Assembly: GCF_029318635.1 (NCBI RefSeq)
Contig: NZ_CP119676.1
Coordinates: 1,043,501 to 1,107,500 of the forward strand
Source of the DNA: Varunaivibrio sulfuroxidans
Lineage (GTDB): Bacteria > Pseudomonadota > Alphaproteobacteria > Rhodospirillales > Magnetovibrionaceae
DNA: 64,000 bases
Direction of reading: 5' to 3'
Made by a program: the position numbers and the translations under genes. Position 1 is the stretch's first letter. Each line of letters starts with the position of its first letter. A model generated the notes under the pieces. The model was not told where the DNA came from. It was given only the letters and a program-made list of their open reading frames with translations, and ran no database searches. Positions 8,341 to 17,695 of the stretch are shown piece after piece.

Positions 8341-8858
8341 GACGCACGGTCCTGCCTACTGCGCTTAAGCCCGAGATGATCGAGAATAAAATCGGCGACG
8401 GCGCTAAAATCATTAAGGTCGAGAACCGGCACCGGGGCGTTCGGCAACGCTTCGTCACTGGCCACGGCGACGATGGCCGCGTCGTCAAGGCACTGCAGCG
8501 GATTGTCGATCGCTCGGCGGTGGATCTCCAACTTCGGATATTTGTGCTTTTTGAACCCTTCGACCAGGACCAAATCAACCGGCGTCATCTTCGTTAACAG
8601 AGTGTCCATGTCCGGCTCGGCGCTTCCCTTTAGTTCATGAAGCACCGCCCAGCGCCGCGATGAGGTCAGCAGCACTTCCTCGGCTCCGGCACGGCGATGC
8701 TCAAACGAATCCTTGCCCGGCTGATCGAGATCGAAATCGTGGTGGGTATGCTTCATCGTCGAAACGCGATAACCGCGAGCGATCACTTCGTCCAGAAGCT
8801 TAATCATCAACGTCGTCTTGCCGGTGCCGCTGCGCCCGACCAAACCAAACACTTTCAT
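8337..8858 (-). CDS. mobB: Molybdopterin-guanine dinucleotide biosynthesis adaptor MobB
   Basis: 173-residue P-loop GTPase (GRSGTGKTTLM at residues 8-18) that assists MobA in forming the guanine dinucleotide cofactor. The conserved TMKHTHHDFDLD segment and LVLVEGFKKHKYPKLE match MobB. It overlaps both neighbours by 4 bases. No mobA is in the window. Confidence 0.93.
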   Translation of the reverse strand: MKVFGLVGRSGTGKTTLMIKLLDEVIARGYRVSTMKHTHHDFDLDQPGKDSFEHRRAGAEEVLLTSSRRWAVLHELKGSAEPDMDTLLTKMTPVDLVLVEGFKKHKYPKLEIHRRAIDNPLQCLDDAAIVAVASDEALPNAPVPVLDLNDFSAVADFILDHLGLKRSRQDRAS

Positions 8859-9463
8859 AAGTCGGATTTCTCCTCTTTCTTAACATTCCCCGCCGCGCCG
8901 TCCTTGTCCGACATGTGGCGCAGCCCGGCGCGCAGATAGTCATAGCCCGTCATCAAGGTGATCACGGCGGCGATCCAAAGCCCGACCTCTCCGACCCGAG
9001 TGGTCGATAGGGGGCCGAAAGCGGGCCCCTCGCCGGCCACGATCAAAAAGCCCAGAGCCAGCATCTGGATTGTCGTTTTCCATTTCGCCAGCAGGCTGAC
9101 CGGCAGACCCACCTGCGCCTCGGCCAAAAATTCGCGCAACCCCGACACCAAAATCTCGCGGCATAAAATAATCGCGGCGGGCAGCACCGTCACCCCCTTA
9201 ATGGTGCCGATGCCGATCGCCGCCAACAGCACCGCGGCGACCAGCAGCTTATCGGCGATGGGATCGAGAAAGCGCCCGAAGGCCGACTGCTGGCACCACA
9301 CCCGGGCGAGATAGCCGTCGAAAAAATCGGTGATGCAGGCATAAGTGTACGCACCGAGCCCCAACCAGGCTCCCCAAGGGCCGCCCAGCAACATAAAGCC
9401 AACGACGAATGGGATCGCCAAAAGGCGGGTAAGCGTGAGGATATTGGGTAAATTGAAAGGCAT
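8855..9463 (-). CDS. pgsA: CDP-diacylglycerol--glycerol-3-phosphate 3-phosphatidyltransferase
   Basis: 202-residue integral membrane enzyme making phosphatidylglycerol phosphate. The CDP-alcohol phosphotransferase signature D-G-x2-A-R-x8-G-x3-D-x3-D is intact (DGYLAR, then GRFLDPIADK). Several hydrophobic helices follow. The frame is open upstream to 9547, but the ATG at 9463 (MPFNLPNILTLTR) is the standard N-terminus. The C-terminal KKEEKSDL tail overlaps the mobB start. Confidence 0.94.
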   Translation of the reverse strand: MPFNLPNILTLTRLLAIPFVVGFMLLGGPWGAWLGLGAYTYACITDFFDGYLARVWCQQSAFGRFLDPIADKLLVAAVLLAAIGIGTIKGVTVLPAAIILCREILVSGLREFLAEAQVGLPVSLLAKWKTTIQMLALGFLIVAGEGPAFGPLSTTRVGEVGLWIAAVITLMTGYDYLRAGLRHMSDKDGAAGNVKKEEKSDL

Positions 9464-9568
9464 GAGGAAAATCGGCTTTATAAAAAAGGTTCTCGTCCGA
9501 AGATGCGCCGTGCGCCACAAACCGTCCGAAGCGCCGACGCGGCACAACGGGCGCGACAGTGTAGCGGG

Positions 9569-11512
9569 CTATCCGCCTCGATGGAACCAATCATAAATGC
9601 GATCGGCGATCGCCGTGCTGATTCCTTCGACCTGAGCCAAATCCTCGCGCCCGGCGTCGGCGACCGCCTTCGCCGCACCGAAATGGTGAAGCAGCGCCTT
9701 TTTGCGTTTGGCGCCGATTCCCGGCACGTCGTCGAGAACCGATCGCCCCATGGTTTTCCCCCGTTTGGCGCGATGGACGCCAATGGCGAAACGGTGCGCC
9801 TCGTCACGCAAGCGCTGCAAAAAATAAAGCACCGGATCGCGCGGGGGCAAGGAAAAGGGCGCCTTGCCGATCATGAAGATGCGTTCGCGTCCGGCGTTGC
9901 GATCCGGCCCCTTGGCGATCCCGACGATCGCGACATCGCCGATCCCCAGATCTTCGAGAACGGCGCGCGCGACGCTCAATTGTCCCGCGCCGCCATCGAT
10001 CAACACGAGATCCGGCCATTCCCCTCGGCTGCGCGCGGGGTCTTCCTTCCGCGCCCGGACAAAACGCCGCGTCAAGACTTCACGCATCATCGCATAATCG
10101 TCCCCCGGGACAATCTTGTCGTCGCGGATGGTAAATTTTCGATAAGCCTTTTTGAGAAACCCCTCGGGCCCGGCGACGATCATTCCACCCACCGCCTGAC
10201 GTCCGGCGCTGTGCGAATTATCATAGACCTCGATTCGCTCGGGGATGCTGTCGAGGGCGAACACCCGACGCACCCCCTCCAGCAGTTTTTTTTGCGCCGC
10301 GCTTTCGCCGACGCGCCGGGCCAACGCCTCGCGGGCGTTGTTCAGGGCGTGCCCTACCAAACGCAAACGATCGCCGCGCCGGGGGCAAATCAGGCGTATC
10401 TTACGTCCAGCCTTGACCGACAAGGCGTCGGCCATCACCCCCTGCGACGGCAAAACACAATTGAGCAGCACCAACGGCGGCGGCGGGCGGTCGTCGTAGA
10501 ACTGGCCGATGAAGGCCTCCAGGACGACGGGCGGCGGATCGTCCGCGGCTTGGGTAGGGTAATATGGTCGATTGCCAAAATTGCGCCCACCGCGAAAAAA
10601 GAACACTTGGATGCAATTCAGACCGTCGCTTTGGTGCACGGCGATGACGTCGGCGTCGGTCAAGGTTCCGGGATTGATGTCCTGGCGCGCCTGAATGCGG
10701 GTCAATGCCTGAAGCCGATCGCGATATTGCGCCGCCCTTTCGAACGCCAAAGCATCGCTTTCCGCCTGCATGCGTCGCGCCAGATGACGCTGAATATCCT
10801 GGCTCCGCCCTCTCAAGAAGCTGCGCGCCTGTTCGACCAGTTCGCCGTACGCAGACGCGGCGATCTTATCGACACACGGCGCCGAGCAGCGTTTAATTTG
10901 ATACAAAAGGCACGGTCGGGTGCGCGCCGAAAACACGCTATCGGTGCAGGTACGCAACAAGAAGGCGCGTTGCAGGACCTCTAGCGTTTCATTGACCGCC
11001 CGGACATCGGCGAAAGGGCCGAAATATTCCCCTTTCGTCGCATGCGCCCCACGGTGTTTCAGCACGCGAGGAAACGGATGATCGGCGCCAACTAAAATCT
11101 CGGGAAACGACTTGTCGTCACGCAATAAAATATTGTAGCGCGGTTTTAGCCTTTTAATCAGGTTGGCTTCAAGCAGCAGGGCTTCGGCTTCGGTTTCGGT
11201 GGTGACGAACTCCATCGCCTCCGTCTCGTGAACCATGCGCAATATCCGCATCGGCTGACGGTGCGCTTTGGTGTAGTTCGCCACGCGTTTTTTTAGATTT
11301 TTCGCCTTTCCCACATACAGCAAGCGCCCGCCCGCGCCGATCATGCGATAGACTCCCGGGCGGTTTTCCAGTGTTTGCAGATAACCCTCGATCACCGCGG
11401 CGCCCCCTTCAGCCGGGCGCGCCGGGGGTGGCGAACAGCCCTTATCTTTCGGCTCCTCCGCCACCGCCGCGGAAAACGTGTCGTCGATGTCTTTTTGCTT
11501 CTTTTCGTTCAC
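9569..11512 (-). CDS. uvrC: UvrABC nuclease subunit C
   Basis: 647-residue excinuclease subunit that cuts on both sides of a lesion in nucleotide excision repair. Order of domains: GIY-YIG nuclease (RPGVYRMIGA, LLYVGKAKNLKKRV, about residues 50-80), Cys-rich segment (RPCLLYQIKRCSAPC), UVR motif, RNase H-like C-terminal nuclease (EVYDNSHSAGRQAVGGMIV, DLVLIDGGAGQL) and a final helix-hairpin-helix (LDDVPGIGAKRKKALL). It starts at a GTG with GGGGGTAA upstream and carries a 40-residue N-terminal extension. It lies 105 bases before pgsA. Confidence 0.95.
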   Translation of the reverse strand: MNEKKQKDIDDTFSAAVAEEPKDKGCSPPPARPAEGGAAVIEGYLQTLENRPGVYRMIGAGGRLLYVGKAKNLKKRVANYTKAHRQPMRILRMVHETEAMEFVTTETEAEALLLEANLIKRLKPRYNILLRDDKSFPEILVGADHPFPRVLKHRGAHATKGEYFGPFADVRAVNETLEVLQRAFLLRTCTDSVFSARTRPCLLYQIKRCSAPCVDKIAASAYGELVEQARSFLRGRSQDIQRHLARRMQAESDALAFERAAQYRDRLQALTRIQARQDINPGTLTDADVIAVHQSDGLNCIQVFFFRGGRNFGNRPYYPTQAADDPPPVVLEAFIGQFYDDRPPPPLVLLNCVLPSQGVMADALSVKAGRKIRLICPRRGDRLRLVGHALNNAREALARRVGESAAQKKLLEGVRRVFALDSIPERIEVYDNSHSAGRQAVGGMIVAGPEGFLKKAYRKFTIRDDKIVPGDDYAMMREVLTRRFVRARKEDPARSRGEWPDLVLIDGGAGQLSVARAVLEDLGIGDVAIVGIAKGPDRNAGRERIFMIGKAPFSLPPRDPVLYFLQRLRDEAHRFAIGVHRAKRGKTMGRSVLDDVPGIGAKRKKALLHHFGAAKAVADAGREDLAQVEGISTAIADRIYDWFHRGG

Positions 11513-11875
11513 CGGTTACCCCCTTCGGGTAGGCCTGCATACCGCCGGGACAGACCTCATCTCACGTGTCGGGCCACGTGTCGGGAAACAATCCACCGAA
11601 ACTGTGGATAACATTGTAGATAATACTCGAACGCAACGCCGGACCCTATGAAGGCTTGGGCTTTCAGGTCTTTGCCTAAAAAATAAGCATTTTATTAATG
11701 CCTTGATATAAAACAAAAAAACATTAATTTCAGATGCAACCTTTTAGTCACGATTCTGTGAACACCCCCCTTGACACAAATTTGAAATCTTGCCTGTCCT
11801 GTGCACAACTTGCGGCGCAAACAAGGCAAACTCCGCGATTGCAAGGGGTTGCGGCATCTCTTACATGGGATGCGT
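11513..11875. other. Intergenic region between folB and uvrC
   Basis: 363 bases without a convincing gene. The part next to uvrC should hold its promoter; AT-rich stretches with TATTAT-like hexamers (minus strand) lie near 11610-11630, and a plus-strand TTGACA at 11771 has no matching -10. A short CACGTGTCGGG direct repeat occurs near 11565. No terminator hairpin seen. Confidence 0.5.
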
Positions 11876-12295
11876 TCATATTTCCGGGTTAAATCGCTCG
11901 ATCTCGACGCCGACGCTGGCGGCGTCCGCGAAGACATCCAATTTTTCCACCCGCACCCGCGCCGATCGCACCCGCTGATAGGAAAGGCACAGATCCGTGA
12001 TTTGCGCGCACAAGGTTTCCACCAAATTGATATGACCTTGAGCGACCAAGGCGCGCACCGCGTTGCTCAGGTCCTCGTAGCACAGCACATTGGCGAGATC
12101 GTCGTTCAACGGCGCGTCGCCCTCAAGAACCGCCAAATCCAAATTTATGCGTACCCGTTGCGTCCGCGTCCGCTCGTGATCGTACACGCCGATCAAGGCA
12201 TCGAGAACGAGGTCGCGCACGAAAACATGCCGAACGCCGGCACGGGCGTCGGCGATTTTAGCCGGAGCAATCAATCTCACCGATGGCGCGGTCAT
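11876..12295 (-). CDS. folB: Dihydroneopterin aldolase
   Basis: 139-residue FolB/FolX-type enzyme of folate synthesis, cleaving dihydroneopterin to 6-hydroxymethyl-dihydropterin. Family features: RDLVLDALIGVYDHER, the LNDDLANVLCYEDL segment, the catalytic Glu region INLVETLCAQI, and RVRVEKLDV in the last strand. The upstream frame is longer, but ATG 12295 has GAGGAGAAG just before it. The SDR gene ends 38 bases upstream; the two are probably co-transcribed in pterin metabolism. Confidence 0.9.
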   Translation of the reverse strand: MTAPSVRLIAPAKIADARAGVRHVFVRDLVLDALIGVYDHERTRTQRVRINLDLAVLEGDAPLNDDLANVLCYEDLSNAVRALVAQGHINLVETLCAQITDLCLSYQRVRSARVRVEKLDVFADAASVGVEIERFNPEI

Positions 12296-12333
12296 AGTCT
12301 TCTCCTCATCGCAGGCACGTGCGGGCATGTCCG

Positions 12334-13107
12334 TCATTCTTGTGGAAGAACCGTATTCGAAGCGGCCCCCCAAGCCAGATGCTGGCCGGCGTCCAAGGCG
12401 ATCATCTGGCCCGTCATGGATGGCGCGCCAACGATAAAACGCACGGCGTCACAAATTTCTTCGGGATCGACGGCCCGGCCCAGCGGAGTTTCGGCGCACT
12501 GGCGGGCGAAGTCCTCCTCGGATTGGCGGGCATTGCGCAAAACCGGCCCCGGCCCGATGGCGTTGACCCGCACCTTCGGCGCCAACGCCAGCGCCAAGGT
12601 TTGCGTCAGGGTCCACAACCCCGCCTTACTCAAAGTATAGGTGGTGAAGAACGGCGTCAGAGACCACACACGCTGATCGACAATATTGATGACGTTGGCG
12701 GGAATCCGTTCGGGGACTTGGCGGGCGAATTCCTGAGTCAAAACAAAGGGCGCGCGCAGGTTGACCTCCATATGCAGGTCCCAACCGTCCCGATCGGCGC
12801 TATCCCAGCTATCGAATTCGAACGCCGACGCGCAGTTGACCAGCAAAGACAACGGGCCGATCGCGCGCGCGATCGCGGGGATCAAGGCCGTGACGTCTTT
12901 TTCGACGGCGAGATCGGCCTTAAACGCACCCGCGCGCCCGCCTTGCGCCTCGATGGTTTCAACCAGGGCCCGGGCGGCGTCCTCGGACGTCCCATAGTGC
13001 ACGGCGAGCGTCCAGCCCCGCGCGGCGAGATCGAGGGCGATCGCCCGACCGATACGATGGGCGGCGCCGGTCACCAATGCAGTGCGATAGGCCGGATTTT
13101 GCGTCAT
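12334..13107 (-). CDS. SDR-family oxidoreductase, probable pteridine reductase (FolM-like)
   Basis: 257-residue short-chain dehydrogenase: NADP-binding motif TGAAHRIGRA at residues 14-23, LLVNCASAFE, and the catalytic YTLSK. The TGAA(H/K)RIG form and NCAS in place of NNAG are typical of pteridine reductases such as FolM. Position immediately before folB supports a role reducing dihydropterin or dihydrofolate. Other SDR functions remain possible. Confidence 0.75.
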   Translation of the reverse strand: MTQNPAYRTALVTGAAHRIGRAIALDLAARGWTLAVHYGTSEDAARALVETIEAQGGRAGAFKADLAVEKDVTALIPAIARAIGPLSLLVNCASAFEFDSWDSADRDGWDLHMEVNLRAPFVLTQEFARQVPERIPANVINIVDQRVWSLTPFFTTYTLSKAGLWTLTQTLALALAPKVRVNAIGPGPVLRNARQSEEDFARQCAETPLGRAVDPEEICDAVRFIVGAPSMTGQMIALDAGQHLAWGAASNTVLPQE

Positions 13108-13116
13108 CTTTTTTCC

Positions 13117-13155
13117 ATTACCGATGTGTCGCCCTTCTATTACCGATGTGTCGCC
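13117..13155. repeat. 17-bp tandem direct repeat upstream of the SDR gene
   Basis: ATTACCGATGTGTCGCC occurs at 13117-13133 and again at 13139-13155, a 22-base period (two helical turns), 10 bases from the SDR start codon. It could be a paired regulator site or a simple slippage product. Confidence 0.7.
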
Positions 13156-13240
13156 GTGAGATCATCATCTCGGCTCGCCGGACCTTACGTCCCCCGGCGG
13201 ACGAGGCCATGGCGGACAATGCGCCATCTCCACCGGGGTT

Positions 13241-14224
13241 TCAAGAGCCGGCGAACCACCCGGCGATCTTGTCCGCTCCAATGCCCTGGGCGAAAATGTA
13301 AAGCCCGTAGGCGAGAAGGAACAGAAGGCTGATTTTGCGTCCGATGGGACGGCCAAGCATCAGCATGTAGTAAATTGCAAAAGTCGCCGCCAGCATGACC
13401 CACAAATCGAAATGCCGCATCTGTTCGGGCACGCCGAGAGGATGGGTAAGCGCCGATATTCCGCCGACCCCCAGCACGTTGAAGATATTCGAACCGATCA
13501 CGGTGCCCAAGGCGACATCGCCATGGCCCCGCCGCGCCGCCACCAACGCCGTCGCCAGTTCCGGCAAGGAGGTCCCCAGCGCCACCAGCGTCAGGCCGAT
13601 GACCGCCTCGGAAACGCCCCAGGTGCGGGCAATATCGACGCCGCCATCGACAAGAAGCTTCGAGCCGAACACGACCCCGGACAAACCGACGACCATGAAG
13701 CCCCATGCCGCCCAAATGTTGACATCGACGTCGCGATATTCCTCGGCCTCGCGAACATGAAGATGGGCCGCCGCGCTACGCCCTTTCTTCTCGCGCTGAT
13801 AGGCGTTCCAAAGCGAGCCGATCAACACCGCCACCAAAATGCCGCCCGCCCCGCGCCCGATCGTGGCGCGCCAACTCAACCCGGCGAAAAAAAGCGTCGA
13901 GAGCAACATCACCGTGGCGTCCGCGCGCAGCGCCCTGGGATGGACGAGGATGGGCGCGACGATCCCGGTCGCTCCTAAAATCAGGAAAATGTTCGCAATA
14001 TTGGAACCGACGATGTTGCCCAAGGCGATGGCCCCAAACCCCGACAGCGCCGAGGTCACGCCGACCACCAATTCGGGCGCCGATGTCCCGAAAGCGATCA
14101 CCGTCATGCCGATCACCAGAGGAGAAATTCCCATGCGCGAGGCCACCGCCACCGTTCCGCGCAGCATGACCTCGGCGCCCCACAATAGACACACCAAACC
14201 GATGAACACCTCAAGATAGCTCAT
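13241..14224 (-). CDS. Calcium/sodium antiporter, CaCA family (YrbG-like)
   Basis: 327-residue inner-membrane cation exchanger with ten predicted hydrophobic helices in two inverted halves. The two alpha-repeats are clear: GTSAPELVVGV with GNIVGSNIANI in the first half, and GTSLPELATAL with GTVIGSNIFNV in the second; these hold the ion-binding acidic and Ser/Thr residues. It starts 6 bases after rppH on the same strand, so it may be the last gene of the envC-ctpA-rppH cluster. Ion specificity (Ca2+ or other) is not determinable. Confidence 0.9.
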   Translation of the reverse strand: MSYLEVFIGLVCLLWGAEVMLRGTVAVASRMGISPLVIGMTVIAFGTSAPELVVGVTSALSGFGAIALGNIVGSNIANIFLILGATGIVAPILVHPRALRADATVMLLSTLFFAGLSWRATIGRGAGGILVAVLIGSLWNAYQREKKGRSAAAHLHVREAEEYRDVDVNIWAAWGFMVVGLSGVVFGSKLLVDGGVDIARTWGVSEAVIGLTLVALGTSLPELATALVAARRGHGDVALGTVIGSNIFNVLGVGGISALTHPLGVPEQMRHFDLWVMLAATFAIYYMLMLGRPIGRKISLLFLLAYGLYIFAQGIGADKIAGWFAGS

Positions 14225-14230
14225 CGTCGG

Positions 14231-14749
14231 TTACCCATTTTCAGAGCTGATATGACCGGGGATATGAGAAAACATGGTTACGATACGGGCGTAAAGCGTA
14301 CGCTTGAAAGGGACGATAAGGTCGGGAATCCTCGCAAACGAGGTCCATTGCCAGGCGTTGAATTCGGGATGATCGTCGGCGTCGAGAACGATATCCTCGG
14401 CACGCCCGGTAAAGCGCAGGGCGAACCATTTTTGTTTTTGACCCAAATAGCGCCCCTTCCAGAGCGTCTTGGAAAGCTCCGCGGGGATGTCGTAATACAG
14501 CCACTCGGCGCTTTCGGCGATGATTTCCGCCTTGTCGGTGCCGATTTCCTCTTTCAATTCGCGCATGACGGCATCCTTGGGAGCCTCGCCGCGATCCATT
14601 CCCCCTTGCGGCATCTGCCAGGCCTCCGAGGGCGTGTCTATCCTCTTGGCGACAAAAACCTCGCCATAATCGTTAAAAAGGGCGGCCCCGACGCCGCTGC
14701 GATACAAGTCCGGATCACGTTCGCTCGGTGTGCTTTTGTTGTTCATCAT
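14231..14749 (-). CDS. rppH: RNA pyrophosphohydrolase
   Basis: 172-residue Nudix hydrolase that removes pyrophosphate from mRNA 5' ends and starts RNase E decay. The Nudix box is complete: GGMDRGEAPKDAVMRELKEE followed by IG. The preceding SEAWQMPQ and the segment KQKWFALRF are typical of RppH. The start lies 3 bases after the stop of the polysaccharide deacetylase gene. Confidence 0.94.
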   Translation of the reverse strand: MMNNKSTPSERDPDLYRSGVGAALFNDYGEVFVAKRIDTPSEAWQMPQGGMDRGEAPKDAVMRELKEEIGTDKAEIIAESAEWLYYDIPAELSKTLWKGRYLGQKQKWFALRFTGRAEDIVLDADDHPEFNAWQWTSFARIPDLIVPFKRTLYARIVTMFSHIPGHISSENG

Positions 14750-14752
14750 GCC

Positions 14753-16237
14753 CTACCGCAATAGCTGTTTATCCGCCAGGGCCGACACCGGCGCCAGCTC
14801 CAATTTCTTACTCTTTAGCGTCGTCGCCCAGGCGCTGATCTGGCCGAAGGTTACCGGATAGGCCTGCAACGTCGCCACGGCGACCATGCGCTTGTGCGCG
14901 ACACCCTCCAGCGCCGTTAACTTAAGGGCGATCGCCACCGCCGAGGGGTCGTCGTCGAGCTTCATATCGACGACCGCCCAAGGCAACCCCATTTGGGCGG
15001 CGAGGGCCGGCCCGGCCGAGCCCGCACCGCCGCCATCCACATAAAGCAGGCCCCGGGATTTCAATTCCGCAAATATTGGTTTCAGGACATCTTCGTGGGC
15101 GGTAAATCTCGACCCCATGGTTCCGACGACCCCGATATAGCCGCTGGCGCGACTTAGAACATAGTGCAGTTGTTTGATATTTTCCTTAGGGGAATTTTCC
15201 GTCAGCAACCCGTGCGGACCGGGATCCTCGACAGGAAACGCCTTGGATTCCATCGGCAGTTCGAGCAAGGTTTCATGCCCCGCCTCACGCGCTTTTTGCG
15301 TCCAATAATCAAGCCCCCGCCCGTAGATGGAAAACGCCAATGACACCTGTGGCGGCAAAATGCGGATCGCCGCTTCGGTCGCCGCCCGATCCAACCCCAG
15401 GCCGGTTACGATGAGGGCTATTTTTTCTCCCTGTTTGGCCTGATAAGGCCGGGCGTAAACCGCAAGCGACGTCCGCCCGTCGGGTCCGACAACGGGCAAA
15501 GCGCCGGCTTCGCCCTGCACCAAAAGAGCCGCGTCCGGAGCCGGCGACAATGCGGTCACAGGGCCGGCATACGAAGGAATGCCCCGATAAGAGGCCGCCG
15601 TCACGGGAGGGACGATCATGCCTTTCCCCGGTCCTTGCGGAGAAATCGCCTGAAAGGGACTGTCCGCGCCGGGCGTGGATGTGGATGTGGATGTGGATGT
15701 GGATGTGGATGTGGACCCCGTCGAGGCGGGCGCGGGGACCTCCGGCGCCCCTTGCGGCGACGCTTCCAAAACCCGGGCTTTTTCTTCGGCCAAGGCCTGA
15801 TCCAAATTGATCACCACGCCTCGCCCGTCACGCCCGTTTTGCGGTCCCTCGGGCTGCGGCGTGGACGACGGGTAAAACCAAATCCCACCCCCAAGCAAAG
15901 CGAGAACAACCACGCCCGCCGCCGCCAACGCCAAACGGCGCTTTGCGCCACCTCCGCCAAACCAGGCTTTCAGGCGCGCCAAATTTCCCGGTTCCGGCGT
16001 ATCGTCGATATCTTCATCGAAAAAATCCGGAATGGCGTCATCCACCCGCCCCGCCCCGCGCGCCGAAGGGGGATCTTCCACCCCTTCCGCGTCGCCATCG
16101 GTCGCGCGACCCTTGGGCGCGTCGGTTCCGGCGCCCCCAGTTTCGGCCTCGGCGTCAATATCATCGCCATCGAAGACGTCGTCATCCTCTTCGGTCTTCT
16201 TTTTTTTCGATGATCCGAACTTAAAGGGAAATTTCAC
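14753..16237 (-). CDS. Divergent polysaccharide deacetylase family protein (YibQ-like)
   Basis: 494-residue envelope protein: charged, Asp/Glu-rich cytoplasmic N-terminus (residues 10-90), one transmembrane segment near 105-125, a low-complexity Pro/Ser/Thr linker containing Thr-Ser repeats, and a C-terminal divergent polysaccharide deacetylase domain (IALIVTGLGLD, LELPMES, VVGTMGSRFTAH, LLYVDGGGAG). The GTG at 16237 is chosen as start because GAGGA lies 5 bases upstream; an upstream GTG at 16258 is possible. Such proteins follow envC and ctpA in many proteobacteria and are thought to act on the cell wall; the reaction is unproven. Confidence 0.85.
   Translation of the reverse strand: MKFPFKFGSSKKKKTEEDDDVFDGDDIDAEAETGGAGTDAPKGRATDGDAEGVEDPPSARGAGRVDDAIPDFFDEDIDDTPEPGNLARLKAWFGGGGAKRRLALAAAGVVVLALLGGGIWFYPSSTPQPEGPQNGRDGRGVVINLDQALAEEKARVLEASPQGAPEVPAPASTGSTSTSTSTSTSTSTPGADSPFQAISPQGPGKGMIVPPVTAASYRGIPSYAGPVTALSPAPDAALLVQGEAGALPVVGPDGRTSLAVYARPYQAKQGEKIALIVTGLGLDRAATEAAIRILPPQVSLAFSIYGRGLDYWTQKAREAGHETLLELPMESKAFPVEDPGPHGLLTENSPKENIKQLHYVLSRASGYIGVVGTMGSRFTAHEDVLKPIFAELKSRGLLYVDGGGAGSAGPALAAQMGLPWAVVDMKLDDDPSAVAIALKLTALEGVAHKRMVAVATLQAYPVTFGQISAWATTLKSKKLELAPVSALADKQLLR
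15675..15716 (-). repeat. Hexanucleotide microsatellite in the deacetylase gene
   Basis: Six perfect copies of GTGGAT (plus strand) and a seventh partial copy. On the coding strand they encode alternating Thr and Ser in the linker before the catalytic domain. Because the unit is six bases, slippage changes linker length without breaking the frame. Confidence 0.95.
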
Positions 16238-16324
16238 CGCATTCCTCGCTTCGTCCACCGCCGGCGTGGAGGCCTCGCGTCCAGCGACGGAACGACGCGA
16301 CCAACCGCGTCGTTCCGTCGATCT

Positions 16325-17695
16325 TTATTGCACGCCGTTCCGGGCGCGTTTTTCGTAAAGAGAAATACCCCGGATCAAATCCAGCGCTCGGGTCAATTGG
16401 TAGTCGTTGGCCGTATCATCGCCTTGGGCCTGATTGTCATTGGCCCCGGTGGCGGCGCCCTTATTCTTGTCCCCTCCCGTTTTGGGAAGGCCGTTGTTGA
16501 TCGCTCCGCGCAGATCGCTCTCACGCGCCCGTTGGGGTTGGGCGACGACTTCGACCTTGGCCACCGGCACGATGATGTCGGGGGTAATGCCGACGCCTTG
16601 AATCGAACGGCCCGACGGCGTGTAATAGCGCGCCGTGGTCAAGCGCATGGCGCCGTGACCAGGCAGCGGAATGATGCTTTGCACCGACCCCTTGCCGAAG
16701 GTTTTCGTGCCCAGAACAATCGCCCTGCCGTGATCCTGCAGCGCCCCCGCGACAATTTCGGAAGCCGACGCCGAACCACCGTTAACCAAAACGACAACGG
16801 GCTTACCGTCAATCATGTCGCCGGGGCGGGCGTTGAAGCGCATGCTGTCCTCGGGACGGCGCGCGCGGGTCGAGACGATCTCGCCGCGATCAAGGAATAC
16901 ATCGGAAACGCTGACCGCCTGATTAAGCAGCCCGCCGGGGTTGTTGCGCAGATCGAGCACCAACCCGCGCAGGCGGGTGCCCATCTTCTTTTTAAACCCG
17001 GCGATTTGTCTTTTTAGGCCGATGTCCGCCTGTTCGTTAAACGAGGTGATCCGCACATAACCGACATCGCCTTCCATGTGACCGCGCACCGACTTGATCT
17101 GGATGATCGCCCGCTTGATGCTGACGTCAAAAGGCTCGCCCCCGCCGCGCATGATGGTCAAAACAATCGGCGCGCCCACTTTGCCGCGCATTTTATCGAC
17201 GGCGTTGTTTAAGGTCATCCCCATCACCGGCTGGCCATCGAGTTTGATAATCAAGTCGCCGGGCTTGATCCCGGCGCGGAAGGCCGGGGTGTCGTCGATC
17301 GGCGAGACGACCTTGATCACGCCGTTATCCATCGTCACCTCGATTCCCAGGCCGCCGAATTCGCCCTTGGTTTCGACCTGCATGTCGGCGTAACTTTTGG
17401 CGTCCATATAACTCGAATGAGGGTCGAGGGAACTCAACATTCCGGAAATCGCCGCCTCGATCATCTTCTTCTCGGTCGGCTTTTCGACGTAATCGTCGCG
17501 CACCTTTTCCAAAACGTCGCCGAACAAACTCAGATATTCGTAGGCGGCCTCCGGGTTCGCCGGTTTCGTCTTCTGCGCGGCAAAGGCGCGTTCGCCGTAA
17601 AGCGGACTCGCCGCCAAGGCGATCAGGGCGAACCCCGTCACAAGGCCCACCTTCAAGCCCGTCTTCAAGGGACCGCAAAACTGTCGATATGTCAT
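16325..17695 (-). CDS. ctpA: C-terminal processing peptidase, S41 family
   Basis: 456-residue periplasmic serine protease. A signal peptide spans residues 1-40 (ending near ERAFAA), then comes the tail-binding region, a PDZ domain (GGLGIEVTMDNGVIKVV to about residue 170) and the catalytic domain with the Ser in VNGGSASASEIVAGAL and the Lys in GTKTFGKGSVQ. It trims C-termini of envelope proteins, commonly murein hydrolases. Its start overlaps the envC stop by 4 bases, which fits a role controlling EnvC-activated peptidoglycan cleavage. Confidence 0.94.
   Translation of the reverse strand: MTYRQFCGPLKTGLKVGLVTGFALIALAASPLYGERAFAAQKTKPANPEAAYEYLSLFGDVLEKVRDDYVEKPTEKKMIEAAISGMLSSLDPHSSYMDAKSYADMQVETKGEFGGLGIEVTMDNGVIKVVSPIDDTPAFRAGIKPGDLIIKLDGQPVMGMTLNNAVDKMRGKVGAPIVLTIMRGGGEPFDVSIKRAIIQIKSVRGHMEGDVGYVRITSFNEQADIGLKRQIAGFKKKMGTRLRGLVLDLRNNPGGLLNQAVSVSDVFLDRGEIVSTRARRPEDSMRFNARPGDMIDGKPVVVLVNGGSASASEIVAGALQDHGRAIVLGTKTFGKGSVQSIIPLPGHGAMRLTTARYYTPSGRSIQGVGITPDIIVPVAKVEVVAQPQRARESDLRGAINNGLPKTGGDKNKGAATGANDNQAQGDDTANDYQLTRALDLIRGISLYEKRARNGVQ

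Noticed and set aside
9503..10984. Long + strand frame opposite uvrC
   Set aside because: Antisense to a well supported uvrC; no ribosome site and no recognisable product.
11771..11800. TTGACA on the + strand as a promoter
   Set aside because: No -10 at 15-19 bases and no gene on that strand downstream; folB lies on the other strand.
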